From Prorocentrum cordatum (taxonomy: Eukaryota; Sar; Dinophyceae; Prorocentrales; Prorocentraceae): a stretch of 64,000 nt of DNA. Position 1 is the first letter of the stretch. Each line of letters opens with the position of its first letter. The position numbers and the translations under genes are program-made. The notes under the pieces are model-generated. The model was given only the letters and a program-made list of their open reading frames with translations, made no database searches and was not told the DNA's origin. Positions 21,801-32,150 of this stretch are shown piece after piece. Location: positions 217,292-281,291 of the forward strand of contig CAUYUJ010016370.1 of assembly GCA_963575745.1 (NCBI GenBank), written 5' to 3'.

Positions 21801-24180
21801 CAGCGTCCCGAGCCTCTCGCAGCCTCCCGCCCCGCGGAGCGGAACGACACGCAGTCCGCTTGCAAGGCACAGCCTTTCGCCGGGGCAGCCGCCACGACAC
21901 GCTAAAAAAAGGGTCCCAACCGCAGGCATGTCTCGGGATGTTGAGGACGCCTGCGGCGAGTCACGGCCGCCTAGTGTTGTGAAATGTCGGGCGAGAGTGC
22001 GGCGACGTTGATGGCTGGCATGTTCCCCCAGCCGTTGGAGAAACCACTAGGGGAACACCAGGGAGGGGCTTTCTGAGGCCGTCTTGGAACTATCTTGGCC
22101 CTTTTTGAGGCCTTCCGGGCCTCTGGGTGAGGGCTCCTGGAGCCCGCCTCGTGGGCTTCGACCTATGCCGCCATCGTGCCTCGGTCGTAGGTCAGAGTCA
22201 TCTTATTGTAAAGGCTTTCCTGGCCTCTTGTGGGGTTCTTGGAGGCCGTCGGGGAGCCCCTTGGGAGCCTTCTTTGCTACTTTTGGAGGGAGGGTTCCAG
22301 GAGCTTCTTCGAGTTCTCTTTGGGCCTCTTGGGGCTGTCTTGGCGGCCTCTTGGGCCCCTGTTGGTGGCTCAGCGACTGCCTTGGAGCGATATTAGGGCC
22401 CACGCACTTGGGCCATCTTTGACGTCTTGGACGCTGTTAGGACCGAAAGGTCGACAATGCTAAAATGATTTGCCAACCTTGCATGTTGGATGTGTGTCTC
22501 TTGGGCTGGCCCTCAGGGCCTCCAGGACGACCCAAGAGGCCCCATAGAGGGCCCCCTGGTGCCATCATAAAGCGATCTGGAGAGGCTTGCGGCTCAAGCG
22601 ACGCTTCCGAGGCCTTGGCACGTTTGCGCAAGGAGCTGCAGAGGCGGACGAGAGCGCGCAATAGACTCATGAATTGGCAGCTTTGCGGGGGAAATTGCAT
22701 TTGAAGAGCATTCCATCGTGAGGACGCTCGGGGACCTGGGGGACACTACACCCAGTGCATACGACACGGCGGCCGGCTGAATTTGCTGAAGGCCTACTTG
22801 GGCAATGCAATGCAACACAAAGGGGTAACTTGCGCAATGAGGTGCCACGCAATGTAGAGCATAGTGCTGCATTCCAACACATAGCACTGTACTGGCTAGC
22901 GCAATATATCGAACACGCCTACGGCGAATCACCGCCGCCCCCTGCCTTTGGAAACGCCCATGCGGCCAAACGTTGGACCAAAGTCTGGCCAAGCTATTGG
23001 ACTATGTGCTCCCCCAGCCGTTGTGGAACTTCTTGGCGGGAACAGACGGAAGAGGAAGAGAAAGGAGGAGGAGAGGTAGGAGGAGGAGGAGGAAGAGGAG
23101 GAAGATGATGGTGATGAGGAGGCGGAGGAGGAGGAGGAAGAAGAAGAAGAGGAGGAGCCCCCTTGAGGCCTTCTTGAGGGTCAGCATGGACCCCATGAAA
23201 CTCACTGAAGAATCAAAACGGTGCTTATTCATAGTCTTCGGCGTCTGGGGGACCTCGCTGGGCTCCACAGCACTGTCAACCAAAAAACGATCGGGGGCCG
23301 AAAAACTGCACTCTGAAGTGGTCCAGAGCTTCTGGGATCCCGCACTGAAAATTCCAAGACATCGAAGACTCGGGGACGAATGCGCCCTGGCCAGGGTCCA
23401 GTGATAGCCCTGGCCGGGCATGGTGACGCTGTACATGGTGACGGTGTGTGAGCGCCTCTGCGTGAGATCTCTCGGACCCTCGGCCGATGTCGGCGCGCCA
23501 GCGAGGGCGAAGCGTGGGCCGCGCGAGGTCCCGAGGATCGAGGATCGGGAAGGAGGCTCGAGGGCTTCGGTTGCTGGGCGCTCTGGGCCCTCGTTCGGCC
23601 TCCGGAGACTCGGGGTCGCCCCCGCCTCAGGAGGTCCTGCCCGTGGGGGGGGGGGGGGCTTCGAGAGCGATCTGGGAGCCCCAGCCTGCGCAGCTCTCCC
23701 AGGGAGCCTCGATTATGGAAGAGGGAGGGTGACAACGAATCTGGAAATATTCGTTGTCGGGTGGGGGGTCGTCCACCCTCTTGCGTCTCTTAACCGTTGA
23801 AGGGAAAAAAGGAAAAGAGAGGAGGAAGGGAGGAAGGAGGGGGAGGAGGGAGGGAGAGGGAGAGGGAGAGAGGAAAAGGGACGAAGAGGAGGAGGAGAAA
23901 CGGAAAGGAAAAGGAGGAAGAAGGGAAAGGGAGAGCGAGGGAAAGGAGAGGAGGAGAAACGACGACGGCGGCGGCGACGGCGGCGGCGACGGCGGCGGCG
24001 ACGACGGCGGCGAAGACGACGACTACGGCGACGACAAGCCTGGGCCCTCGGGGGATGGCGCTGCGGTCGTCCATGCTCCGAGGTGGGAGTATGGACGGCA
24101 GCCCCCGAGGGCGTCAGGGCCGACGGCGGCGGCGACGACGACGACGACGGCGGCGGCGGCGAAGACGGCGACGACGGCGG
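21801..24180. other. repeat-rich, no confident gene
   Basis: From 22080 to 22600 the sequence is a loose array of 'cttggggcc / ggaggcc' words, a composition seen again at 34510-34960, 40000-40430 and 59850-60115. GGA/GAG tracts lie at 23050-23160 and 23800-24000. A + strand frame at 22594-22704 reads a short charged helix but has no support around it. Nothing else was recognised. Confidence 0.45.
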
Positions 24181-24194
24181 CGCGGCGGGAGCTA

Positions 24195-24312
24195 TGCCTG
24201 GGTTGTGGAACAGCCTCTGCGACGGAACAGCCGCTGCGCCGTGCCTGGGTTGTGAGCCAGCCTTTGCGACGAGACAGCCGCTGCGCCGTGCCTGGGTTGT
24301 GAGCCATCCTTT
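24195..24312. repeat. about 47-bp tandem repeat, first cluster
   Basis: About two and a half copies of a unit reading 'gccgtgcctgggttgtg' plus 'agcctttgcgacgggacagc'. The cluster is separated from a second one (24613-24740) by a TATATA tract and a TC-rich stretch, as if a single array had been split by microsatellite growth or an insertion. Confidence 0.75.
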
Positions 24313-24612
24313 GACCGGCACACGCAATGTGTGCAGGTTATATATATATATATGTATATATATATATGTATATATACATATTCATCCCAATCCCGTGCCT
24401 CTTTTCTGCATCCCTTCCTTCTCGCCTTCCCTTTTCTTCTCTCTCTTTCTCCCTTCCTGTATCCCTCTCTTCCCCTTCTCTCCTTCTATCTCTTCCTGGC
24501 TCTCTTTCTCGTCGTCCCTTTCCCTTTTTTCCTTGCTCCCCCGCGCCCGGGTTGTAGAGCAGCCTTAGCTCTAAACATTGAGGCGGGACGGAATCCGCTC
24601 TGCCCGAGGACA

Positions 24613-24740
24613 AAGCCGCTGCGCCGTGCCTGGGTTGTGGATCTGCCTCTGCGACGGGACAGCCGCTGCGCCGTGCCTGGGTTGTGGACCAGCCTTTGCG
24701 ACGGGACAACCGCTGCGCCGTGCCTGGGTTATGGGCCACC
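24613..24740. repeat. about 47-bp tandem repeat, second cluster
   Basis: Nearly three copies of the same unit as at 24195-24312, in the same orientation. Single-base differences are spread over the copies, so the array is not recent. Confidence 0.75.
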
Positions 24741-24993
24741 TTCAGCTATCATTCGCATGGTCTTCACAGTCGCTATCATTATCATCATTATCCTCTTCCC
24801 CGCCCTCGCCGTTCGCCATGAGTGGTTCAAGCCTACAAGTCGAGAGGACTCGCCAATTGCTGGTTGGCAAACAAGTTAGTTGATGGCTAACGCTATATGC
24901 AGCGGCACGAAAACATTAGGCGCCCCATGAGAAATACCAGGGAAGACTAATCACATCCTGGCAGATACGGATAAGCAAGTTACCAAAACGAAT

Positions 24994-26022
24994 ATGCAGT
25001 CTGCCACGGGAAATCCGATTGTCAAGTTTGATGCGCCCGCGTTGACCGAAATATTTGATTTGCCCATTTACCCATTCCCACATAGAAACATTAATCAGAA
25101 AAACAGGTGGGTGCTTGATTGCATTCTAGATTGGAGTGGGAAGTTCGAAGACAATGCACAAACTATCATCAAGCAGCTTTCACATGATTTCTATGGAGAT
25201 ACCAAGTGGAGTGACGATTGGGACGGCAGTTTCAATGACCACGTGAAAGGATTGATAACACAGGAAATGCAGACGGGCAACTACGACAACTTACCACAAC
25301 CACTCGGTCTTTCGAGATCGTGGCAAGTAGCGCGCACCATGCAGTTGGCGATTGTGCCCGCCGGCGGTAAATGGCATGTTGTCAAACACATTATGTTCGA
25401 ACAACATCAAAATTTGGCAGTGGAGGAAGCACTGGCGTGCGGGACCACATACTGCCACAGCTGGTGGCCACGCAATCCTTGGAGCTCGAATCAGATATCC
25501 CGGAAGATATTCGAAGGGCTTGGTTGGTCTCAGATTCGATACGGCAAATGGCAAGGGGATGATCGCGAACAGAAGGTCGTTGATTTCAACAAAATGTCAG
25601 CTGGTTACGAACTCATGCGAAAAATAAGACCGTCCGCAAACAACGAAGGACAATTCGCGGAGTGGGTGGACGCGTGGACCAAAAAGCCAGGAAGCCCAAT
25701 CTTGGATTGGCCAGGAGCAAAGTGCAGATCGTTCTTAGACTGTTGTGCAAGAGGCGCGTCTACTGCCAGGAAGATCGATTTCCATTTCGCAGCCTCCGAG
25801 GAATTGAAGCCGTTATTCTTGGACTTGGTGCTAAACTATAAGATTGCGGCGCATGACGAGCATGGAATTCTATGGGTCGGAATTTCGGATTGCGGTACAA
25901 GTTTGCGTTCGCGGACACGCGCCCTCATGGTGTCCAATCGTTGGATGGAGGAAGAAAAGGGAGACGACGTGCAACCTGCCATAGCGACCGCCAAATTTGT
26001 TGATATGCTCAGAGGCGAGTGA
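24994..26022 (+). CDS. hypothetical protein, low-GC single-exon gene
   Basis: An ATG opens 342 codons of complex, non-repetitive sequence with GC near 50 percent, clearly below most neighbours, and without microsatellite interruptions. It is rich in Trp, His and Asp/Asn ('HSWWPRNPWSSNQISRKIF', 'FDLPIYPFPHRNINQKNRW'). I recognise no domain, signal peptide or membrane segment. It ends at TGA 26020-26022, but the same frame continues with protein-like sequence, so the stop may be a later mutation. Composition suggests a different origin or age from the surrounding repeats; transfer is possible but unproven. Confidence 0.75.
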   Translation: MQSATGNPIVKFDAPALTEIFDLPIYPFPHRNINQKNRWVLDCILDWSGKFEDNAQTIIKQLSHDFYGDTKWSDDWDGSFNDHVKGLITQEMQTGNYDNLPQPLGLSRSWQVARTMQLAIVPAGGKWHVVKHIMFEQHQNLAVEEALACGTTYCHSWWPRNPWSSNQISRKIFEGLGWSQIRYGKWQGDDREQKVVDFNKMSAGYELMRKIRPSANNEGQFAEWVDAWTKKPGSPILDWPGAKCRSFLDCCARGASTARKIDFHFAASEELKPLFLDLVLNYKIAAHDEHGILWVGISDCGTSLRSRTRALMVSNRWMEEEKGDDVQPAIATAKFVDMLRGE

Positions 26023-27029
26023 AACAATGTTTTCAAAACGTGTACCTTTGATGATAGGAAATTATATCAGCTTGGCGCTGGTCTGGTGGAAGCCTTTCTA
26101 TACCCCGCAGGGGTAGATGCTCTTCTATGGGCCAGGTGGGGCGGTTCGGGGTTCGACATGTATTCGCGCCGCCAAGCAGTGAGTCAGCAGTACGACAACA
26201 AATTTGCCAAGCAGTTTACGCGCAAGGGTAAAATCACCGACGAGGATTGGGAAAACTTACTACGCCGTCAAGAGATAAAGAGGCTGACGAAGAGGACTGG
26301 GTTGCATTTAGGCGTCGTTTCCACACCATCGCCGTCGCTCGCGAGGGGGTCATCCACAGCAATGCGACCAAGGAGATAGTGGACGTGCCCATCATCCATT
26401 GGCCGGGCGGTGAAGAGATGGATATATACAAACCAGAAATGAAAATCATTATGCAGAAGTGGAAAAATGGACAGTTAAAGGAGGTCCCGCCGAACTACCA
26501 CGACGATGTGAAACGGTCGTTGGAATATTCGAGCAGGGCTATGAGGGGCGAGCCGACTCCCCTTTCCAGAACGATCAGGCCTTCATCTGCACGGGGTTCC
26601 AAAGGATTGTTCAACGATCCATCGATGGCGTCTCAGTCTCACGACCATCCCCTATTGACGGCTGCTGGGTTTACCTGTTTGGACCGCAGCGTGAATGCAG
26701 CTCCGATTGCGTTTTGTGGTGCCCTCGAGGACACGCGAGCAAGGCAGCGCATTCTATCAATGAGCGCAGAGCTTCACCACGGAAGCGAGTGTGATCTGAC
26801 CGCTGTTACGCCAGAGAGGAAGCGCAGCATGGCAGAGGAGCCAGAGATTCCTGGCGCACCCAAGAAAGAACATGCCCGTGCCGAGGCAGAGCTAGCCGAC
26901 GAAGATGGGAACATGGAGAGAGCGTGCGAGGAAACTGGCGCGGAGGGACTGGTCCGCGCTGTTCATGAGTCTCGCGTCAACGCGGGATCGGCATCGGGAT
27001 GTCGCCCAAGCAACTACGATTTTGGATGA
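26023..27029 (+). pseudogene. continuation of the low-GC gene after TGA, with a frameshift
   Basis: Directly after the TGA at 26020 the same frame reads 'NNVFKTCTFDDRKLYQLGAG', 'FLYPAGVDALLWARWGGSGF' and 'FTRKGKITDEDWENLLRR' to about 26270. Sense then moves to another frame ('KEADEEDWVAFRRRFHTIA') and runs to TGA at 27029, with an acidic, Lys/Arg-containing C-terminal half. Together with 24994-26022 this gives a coding region of about 2.0 kb, broken once by TGA and once by an indel. Alternatives are two separate proteins or a recoded mRNA. Confidence 0.6.
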
Positions 27030-27135
27030 GGAGGACGTGTTTGGTCACCAACGTGAGGGTTCGTACTGATGGCGGTTCGCGCAACTCTGCGACGTGAATA
27101 TGAAGGCAAATGCTTGCTGTCAATGTACACATTAC

Positions 27136-27144
27136 GCTCTAACT
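27136..27144. repeat. target-site duplication, left (GCTCTAACT)
   Basis: The 9-mer directly precedes the left end of the 22.5-kb element. The identical 9-mer directly follows the right end at 49689-49697. The next base differs (C left, T right). If the first element base is taken as T of TGCC, the left copy is separated by one C. Confidence 0.8.
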
Positions 27145-27145
27145 C

Positions 27146-27180
27146 TGCCCAGTCCCGCCCTTCCAACAGGCGGCGGCCCG
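27146..27180 (+). repeat. left terminal inverted repeat
   Basis: Thirty-five bases starting TGCCCAGTCCCGCCC and ending GGCGGCCCG. One mismatch (C versus G at position 5) separates it from the complement of the right terminus. Confidence 0.85.
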
Positions 27181-27330
27181 ACCATTAATACCAAGAGTTG
27201 CCAAACCATGAATGCCATCAATCCAAGAATTGCAAACCACGAGTACCATTAATTCAAAACGTATGATTTACGAAAACCACGAAAACCATTAATCCAGAAT
27301 ACCACGAAAACCACACATACCACGTCCAAC
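27181..27330. repeat. left subterminal repeat block
   Basis: An AT-rich array of words such as ACCATTAAT, AATGCCATCAATCCA, AAGAATTGC and AAACCACGA. The same words appear in inverse orientation at 49555-49653 inside the right TIR. In hAT and Mutator-like elements, clustered subterminal motifs serve as transposase-binding sites; that role here is inference. Confidence 0.65.
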
Positions 27331-27796
27331 GCATGTCAAGGGAAATGAGCAGGGGTGGAGGAGTGACGCAGCGAGTATCACATCTGAGAAGCGTTATTGC
27401 GTTTAATCTAGTGTTGTTGAAAAGGGAGGGTGTCGAGGTTTTGCTTTTAGGGTTATGCTTGGTTTTTGTTGTTTGCATGCACCAACAAAGACGATGCATT
27501 TTTACATCGGAAGCTGTTTTCGTTTGATTTCAACAGTCATTATAGTTCGAGTAAATCCCTTCAAAAGGCTTCAGGAGGCCCAGGAGGGGGAGGATGAGGA
27601 GGAGGAGGGGGATGGGGGAGGAGAAGGAGGAGGCCAGGAAGAGGGAGGAGAGACCAAGGAAATAATGAGGAGGATGTTTGGACCATGTCGGGTGTCTCTT
27701 GTCGAGTCTCGGGGCCGCGTGCGGGCATCTTGGGGCGCTATTCGAGCCGTGCTCAGTCGTCTTGGAGGGATTTGGGACATGCTGGGGAGCGGCAGT

Positions 27797-27812
27797 CGTC
27801 GTCGTCGTCGTT

Positions 27813-27847
<35 letters not shown>

Positions 27848-27909
27848 GGTCGTCGTCGTCGTCGTCGTCGTGGTCGTCGTCGTCGTGGTCGTCGTCGTCG
27901 TCGTCATTA

Positions 27910-27945
<36 letters not shown>

Positions 27946-27957
27946 TCGTCGTTGTCC
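27797..27957. repeat. (GTC)n microsatellite upstream of gene A
   Basis: About 160 bp of GTC repeats lie between the left subterminal block and the start of gene A. The frame through it is open and continuous with gene A upstream of 28061, but the poly-Arg/Ser it would encode is treated as untranslated. Confidence 0.9.
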
Positions 27958-28035
27958 GTCGTTGCCGCCCCAGCCCCACTTCGTGCTCGGTCCGTGTCCC
28001 TGCTTGGAGGGCGCGCCCCCCCCCAGACGTGCCGT

Positions 28036-28056
28036 CCGTAGCCGTTTCGGCTTTTC
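28036..28056 (+). other. possible spliced-leader relic upstream of gene A
   Basis: CCGTAGCCGTTTCGGCT matches the first 17 bases of the dinoflagellate leader at 15 positions, then diverges. It lies less than 10 bases before the ATG at 28061, which opens gene A. A relic would mean the gene passed through an mRNA stage. The match is suggestive, not decisive. Confidence 0.4.
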
Positions 28057-28060
28057 TTGG

Positions 28061-30835
28061 ATGGGGGACATCGGTGTCCATGTGGGCGGATTGGTTTCGC
28101 CATGCCGTCTTGCCCTCTCATCCCCTGAGCCCGAGGCAGAGCTGCCGGGGCAAGAGGATGGCGGCACTGCCACTCCAGTCGGCGGGACCGCCACGCCAGA
28201 GCCGTCGGATCCGCCACTCGATGGTTTTGAGTCGTTGCCAGCGCCGCCGGCCAGTCCACCGCCAGAGAGGGTGAGTCTGGTCGACTTGGTGGCCGAGTCG
28301 GAGCGCGATTTTGAGCTGCCCATCAGTCCACACTTCGATGAGGATGATCTTGCCTGGGCCAATTTAGATGTGGACCTGGACGCGGACGCGGATCACGTGG
28401 ACAGCGAGCTTGTCGGGCCAGCTCCTGATTCATTGCCGCCAGAGCTGTTGGGGATATGCTGCCCGAGCCTTGACCTCGATGTTGCCAGTGGCAGCGGCCC
28501 TGCCAGGTCAGCTCCTGCCGCGCGGCCGCCCGAACGCCCTCCTGCCATGCGATTTCGCAGGCTGGGACCTGTAGTGAAGGGGACTCGGCAGACTTCGAGG
28601 ATCATGGGAATTCTTCGGCGTGCTTTGGAACGGGCGACGTCGGCCGTTGTTCGCGGGCAGGAGGTCCAGCATAAGCTTGTGGAGCACCACGACAAGTCAG
28701 CAGCTGCCGCGGGCACGCGGCTGCAAGGCCAAGATGCCAGGGCGCGGCGCCCTCGTAGAGTGGGGGCGAAGAGTCAGGCCACCGCCGGTGGCCGCCAGAA
28801 GCGTTCGTGGACGCCGCATTTCTTGTTAGAGGTTGCTTTCGGGAGATTTCGTGGAACCACGAAGAACGACATGCGGGAGACCAGCCGGTCGTTGGACGCC
28901 GCAGCCGGCGTCGTCCGCGCTGCGTTGGACCACCAGGCCAAAAATGTGAAGTCGTTGATGTTCAGCATCACGTGCTCGGCGCCCGTTCCATGGATGTGGA
29001 TATCGTTGGCGTGGGATGAAACTCCGATGAAAATGATATTTGGAACGTTGTCTTCCCGACTCAGAGAAGTAGCAAGATATTGGGTGCGCGAGTCTAGGAG
29101 TGGCCCTTGGCGGCTTCTAGCTCTGGAGGAGTGCGCCAGGAAGGGCTTGGCCCGCTGTCGGCTGTCGGGGGTGCTGGAAACGATGGGCATCGAGGCGACG
29201 ATTTCATGGGGGGCGTGGGAGCTGCACGATTATCAGAAGATCCGAGAGACAGAAATCACGAAGCTCGAGTGCCTGACCGTCCATCGGGAGCGACTGCTGT
29301 TTCCGCCCCGTTTCCTTCCAACGAGCGCGGCTGGAGATATTGCCCAGGGCCTTGAGGACGCCATGTTTGATGTGTTGGGATGGTCAGAGTTGTTCGAGGT
29401 ACTCAATGGCCAAGGGTGTCGAATGCGGGTGATGGTCGTGTCGCTCAACGCCGACCTCGCCCCCTCCAACGGCCTTGTTAAACATTGGATTGCGGAGAGG
29501 GTTCGCGAGCACAACCAGGCCGTCTTGGCTCGGGGCGGCGCCGGTTGTTACATTCTCCTCCTCGGCGCTCCATGCCAGAGCCACGTTCTTAACATGATAC
29601 AGGTGGGGTCCTTCAGAACAGGGCCGATAGTCAACAAGATGTACAATGTGTGCTTCACTCTTAGCAACGTGAACAAGTGGGCTCTGGTGAGGAGAGGCCT
29701 TCAGCATATTGTAAAGGAGGATCTGCAGACGAATTTCTTCGCGGGCCAGCGTCCGCCTCCGGGGTGCCGGGAACACAGCGAGAAGATTTTGGAGGCGACT
29801 TATTTCAGGCATCGGAGCGTGCGGAGCCGCGGACCTGCAACAGACCCAGATCGGCAGAAAGAGGAGGCTATCTCAGACACGGCGCGCATGGCTTTAGACA
29901 TCTTGAACGGAGACTGGAGACTCCCCCGCATTTCTCATTGGTGTTGGGACCGCAACTGCCCGTGCAAGAGGGGCGCGGGCAAGTTGGCAGACCTTGTAGT
30001 GACCTTACTGGAACGTCTGATCTTTGAACCGCTGAGTTCGAGAACGCCCAGCACGAGTCGATGGCATACCTTCGGGCCAGCGTTTGAAGGTGGCGGCCTC
30101 GGGGCCATGCTGGGCAGCGTCGCGATGAGAAGCATGTTGGCTGCCGGGCCGCTGGCGCACGAGAACGACGAGGTGAAGAATGATGGCGAGGCCGAGCAGG
30201 ACTGGCGTGAGCTTTGCAACGCCAAGGCCAAAGACGCCGTCGCGTTCTTCCAACTGGAATCCACGGGCCCAGAGCTTGCCATCGCGTGCGTGGCAACTGA
30301 ACCGATGGAGCATTTATCATTGGTTCTGCAGCATGCTGATGAGGCTGGCAGATCTTTGGAGGAGCTGCTAGCCCCCGGGCGGGCTGTTGAAGCGTGCCTG
30401 CGTCATTTATTCATGTTGTTGCAGCCGCGCGGTCGACCGGAGCACGGCGATCGGACAGGTTGGCCGGTTGACATGATTTGTGACCAGTTTGGGTTCAAGG
30501 ACGACTTAGCCGACCTCCTGTTGGAGTTCATTCTCTTCATGGCATCTCAGGTGTGGTCTAGACTTCATTCGCTTTCGTCTCAGTGGGATTGGCGCATCCT
30601 GTTGCTCGGGGCCAGCAGCTGCGAGCGCACGGAGTCGCCCGACGACGTCAGAATGCTGGACGAGTTCTTAAACGAGGACGGGTGTTGCTTGGGCACGTGG
30701 TTCTCTGAGTGGGCTCAGCGTCTCGGCGAGGATCACTTGAACCAAGGACCCCGGGGCCGATTCCGTCCGCCAGGGGGGTCCGAGGAGGGAGATGTGGGAC
30801 GGGGGGCAGGCGGGAGGAGGTTGATGGGGGTTTGA
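28061..30835 (+). CDS. gene A: putative RNase H-fold (hAT-like) transposase of the 22.5-kb element
   Basis: An ATG just after a leader-like sequence opens 924 codons. Residues 1-190 are acidic and Pro-rich. From about residue 200 the protein is ordered. 'SLAWDETPMKM' (Asp 319) and 'VSLNADLAPSNGLVKHW' (Asp 465) look like the first and second Asp of a DDE/RNase H fold. 'APCQSHVLNMI' (Cys 505, His 508) recalls the C..H..N.i motif of hAT transposases. 'CWDRNCPCKRG' (Cys 628, 633, 635) may bind zinc. The catalytic Glu could not be fixed. Family assignment is motif-level inference. Position as first gene inside the TIR fits a transposase. The C-terminal 25 residues are Gly/Arg-rich, so the last exon may end near 30745 at a GA-type donor. 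Confidence 0.65.
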   Translation: MGDIGVHVGGLVSPCRLALSSPEPEAELPGQEDGGTATPVGGTATPEPSDPPLDGFESLPAPPASPPPERVSLVDLVAESERDFELPISPHFDEDDLAWANLDVDLDADADHVDSELVGPAPDSLPPELLGICCPSLDLDVASGSGPARSAPAARPPERPPAMRFRRLGPVVKGTRQTSRIMGILRRALERATSAVVRGQEVQHKLVEHHDKSAAAAGTRLQGQDARARRPRRVGAKSQATAGGRQKRSWTPHFLLEVAFGRFRGTTKNDMRETSRSLDAAAGVVRAALDHQAKNVKSLMFSITCSAPVPWMWISLAWDETPMKMIFGTLSSRLREVARYWVRESRSGPWRLLALEECARKGLARCRLSGVLETMGIEATISWGAWELHDYQKIRETEITKLECLTVHRERLLFPPRFLPTSAAGDIAQGLEDAMFDVLGWSELFEVLNGQGCRMRVMVVSLNADLAPSNGLVKHWIAERVREHNQAVLARGGAGCYILLLGAPCQSHVLNMIQVGSFRTGPIVNKMYNVCFTLSNVNKWALVRRGLQHIVKEDLQTNFFAGQRPPPGCREHSEKILEATYFRHRSVRSRGPATDPDRQKEEAISDTARMALDILNGDWRLPRISHWCWDRNCPCKRGAGKLADLVVTLLERLIFEPLSSRTPSTSRWHTFGPAFEGGGLGAMLGSVAMRSMLAAGPLAHENDEVKNDGEAEQDWRELCNAKAKDAVAFFQLESTGPELAIACVATEPMEHLSLVLQHADEAGRSLEELLAPGRAVEACLRHLFMLLQPRGRPEHGDRTGWPVDMICDQFGFKDDLADLLLEFILFMASQVWSRLHSLSSQWDWRILLLGASSCERTESPDDVRMLDEFLNEDGCCLGTWFSEWAQRLGEDHLNQGPRGRFRPPGGSEEGDVGRGAGGRRLMGV

Positions 30836-31026
30836 TGAGCGAGCCTGGGCCCCTGCCCCCGGGGCCCATGCACCCCCCCCGCTGTCGCCTCGGAGACGCC
30901 GCGCCTAGTCAGAGAACCGCCGCAGGAGAGTTTTGGAAGTTACTAGCCGGCCGCTCTGCGGTTGATCGGGAGTTTCTGTATATAGAAGAAGGTGCGTGCG
31001 CTTGTTGGCGAGGGTGAGGATGAGGT

Positions 31027-31171
31027 TCCTCCTCCTCCTCCTCCTCCTCCTCCTCCTCCTCCATCCTTCTCTTGCCTCCGTCTGTCCTCCTCCACCCCGC
31101 AGCTCCATCATCTTCTCCTCCTCCTCCTCCTCCTCCTCCTCCTCCTCCTCCTCCTCCTCCTCCTCCTCCTC
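31027..31171. repeat. (TCC)n microsatellite
   Basis: Two TCC runs (31027-31065 and 31113-31171) separated by mixed sequence. They lie between genes A and B, just upstream of the minisatellite. Confidence 0.9.
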
Positions 31172-31194
31172 ATTCCTCCTCTGGGCACCTCCCC

Positions 31195-32150
31195 CGGGGC
31201 GCGGATCCACCGGATCTGTCCGGATCTGTCCGGAAACGGTGCCGGAGGCCGCTCTGGGCTCCTCTGGGCACCTCCCCCGGGGCCGGTTTTGTGAGGATGT
31301 CTCAAGCGAGGGCGCCGGTTTGGGATTCGTCCCCGGATCCAGCGGATCCGTCCGGATCCGTCCGGAAACGGTGCCGGAGGCCGCTCTGGGCTCCTGTGGG
31401 CACCTCCCCCGGGGCCGGTTTTGCGGGGATGTCTCAGGCGAGGGCGCCGGTTTGGGATTCGCCCCCGGATCCAGCGGATCCGTCCGGATCCGTCCGGAAA
31501 CGGTGCCGGAAGCCGCTCTGGGCTTCTCTGGCCACCTCCCCCGGGGCCGGTTTTGCGGGGATGTCTCAGGCGAGGGCGCCGGTTTGGGATTCGTCCCCGG
31601 ATCCAGCGGATCCGTCCGGATCCGTCCGGAAACGGTGCCGGAGGCCGCTCTAGGGGCCGCTGTCTCAGCGAGGGCGCCGGTTTGGGATTCGTCACCGGAT
31701 CCAGCGGATCCAGCGGATCCGTCCGGAAACGGTGCCGGAGGCCGCTCTGGGCTCCTCTGGGCACCTCCCCCGGGGCCGGTTTTGCGGGGATGTCTCAGGC
31801 GAGGGCGCCGGTTTGGGATTCGTCCCCGGATCCAGCGGATCCGTCGGATCCGTCCGGAAACGGTGCCGGAGGCCGCTCTGGGCTCCTCTGGGCACCTCCC
31901 CCGGGGCCGGTTTTGTGGGGATGTCTCAGGCGAGGGCGCCGGTTTGGGATTCGTCATCCGGATCCAGCCGGATCCGTCCGGAAACGGTGCCAGAGGCCGC
32001 TCTGGGCTCCTCTGGGCACCTCCCCCGGGGCCGGTTTTGCGGGGATGTCTCAGGCGAGGGCGCCGGTTTGGGATTCGTCCCCGGATCCAGCGGATCCGTC
32101 CGGATCCGTCCGGAAACGGTGCCGGAGGCCGCTCTGGACTCGTGCTCTTC
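31195..32150. repeat. minisatellite, about eight units of roughly 131 bp
   Basis: The unit contains 'ggatccagcggatccgtccg', 'gaaacggtgccggaggccgc', 'cacctcccccggggccgg' and 'gcgagggcgccggtttggg'. Spacing of the conserved 'aaacggtgcc' word is about 141, 131, 132, 100, 130, 124 and 131 bp, so one unit is truncated. All six frames are open over long stretches because the unit lacks stops; none is accepted as protein. A segment of the first unit recurs inverted in the hairpin at 38941-39180. Confidence 0.9.

Noticed and set aside
27455-28060. Extension of gene A upstream to 27455 as one 1126-codon frame
   Set aside because: The upstream 200 codons cross a (GTC)n microsatellite and GGA-rich DNA and encode mostly Arg or acidic repeats. 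The ATG at 28061 is the first one followed by ordinary protein sequence.
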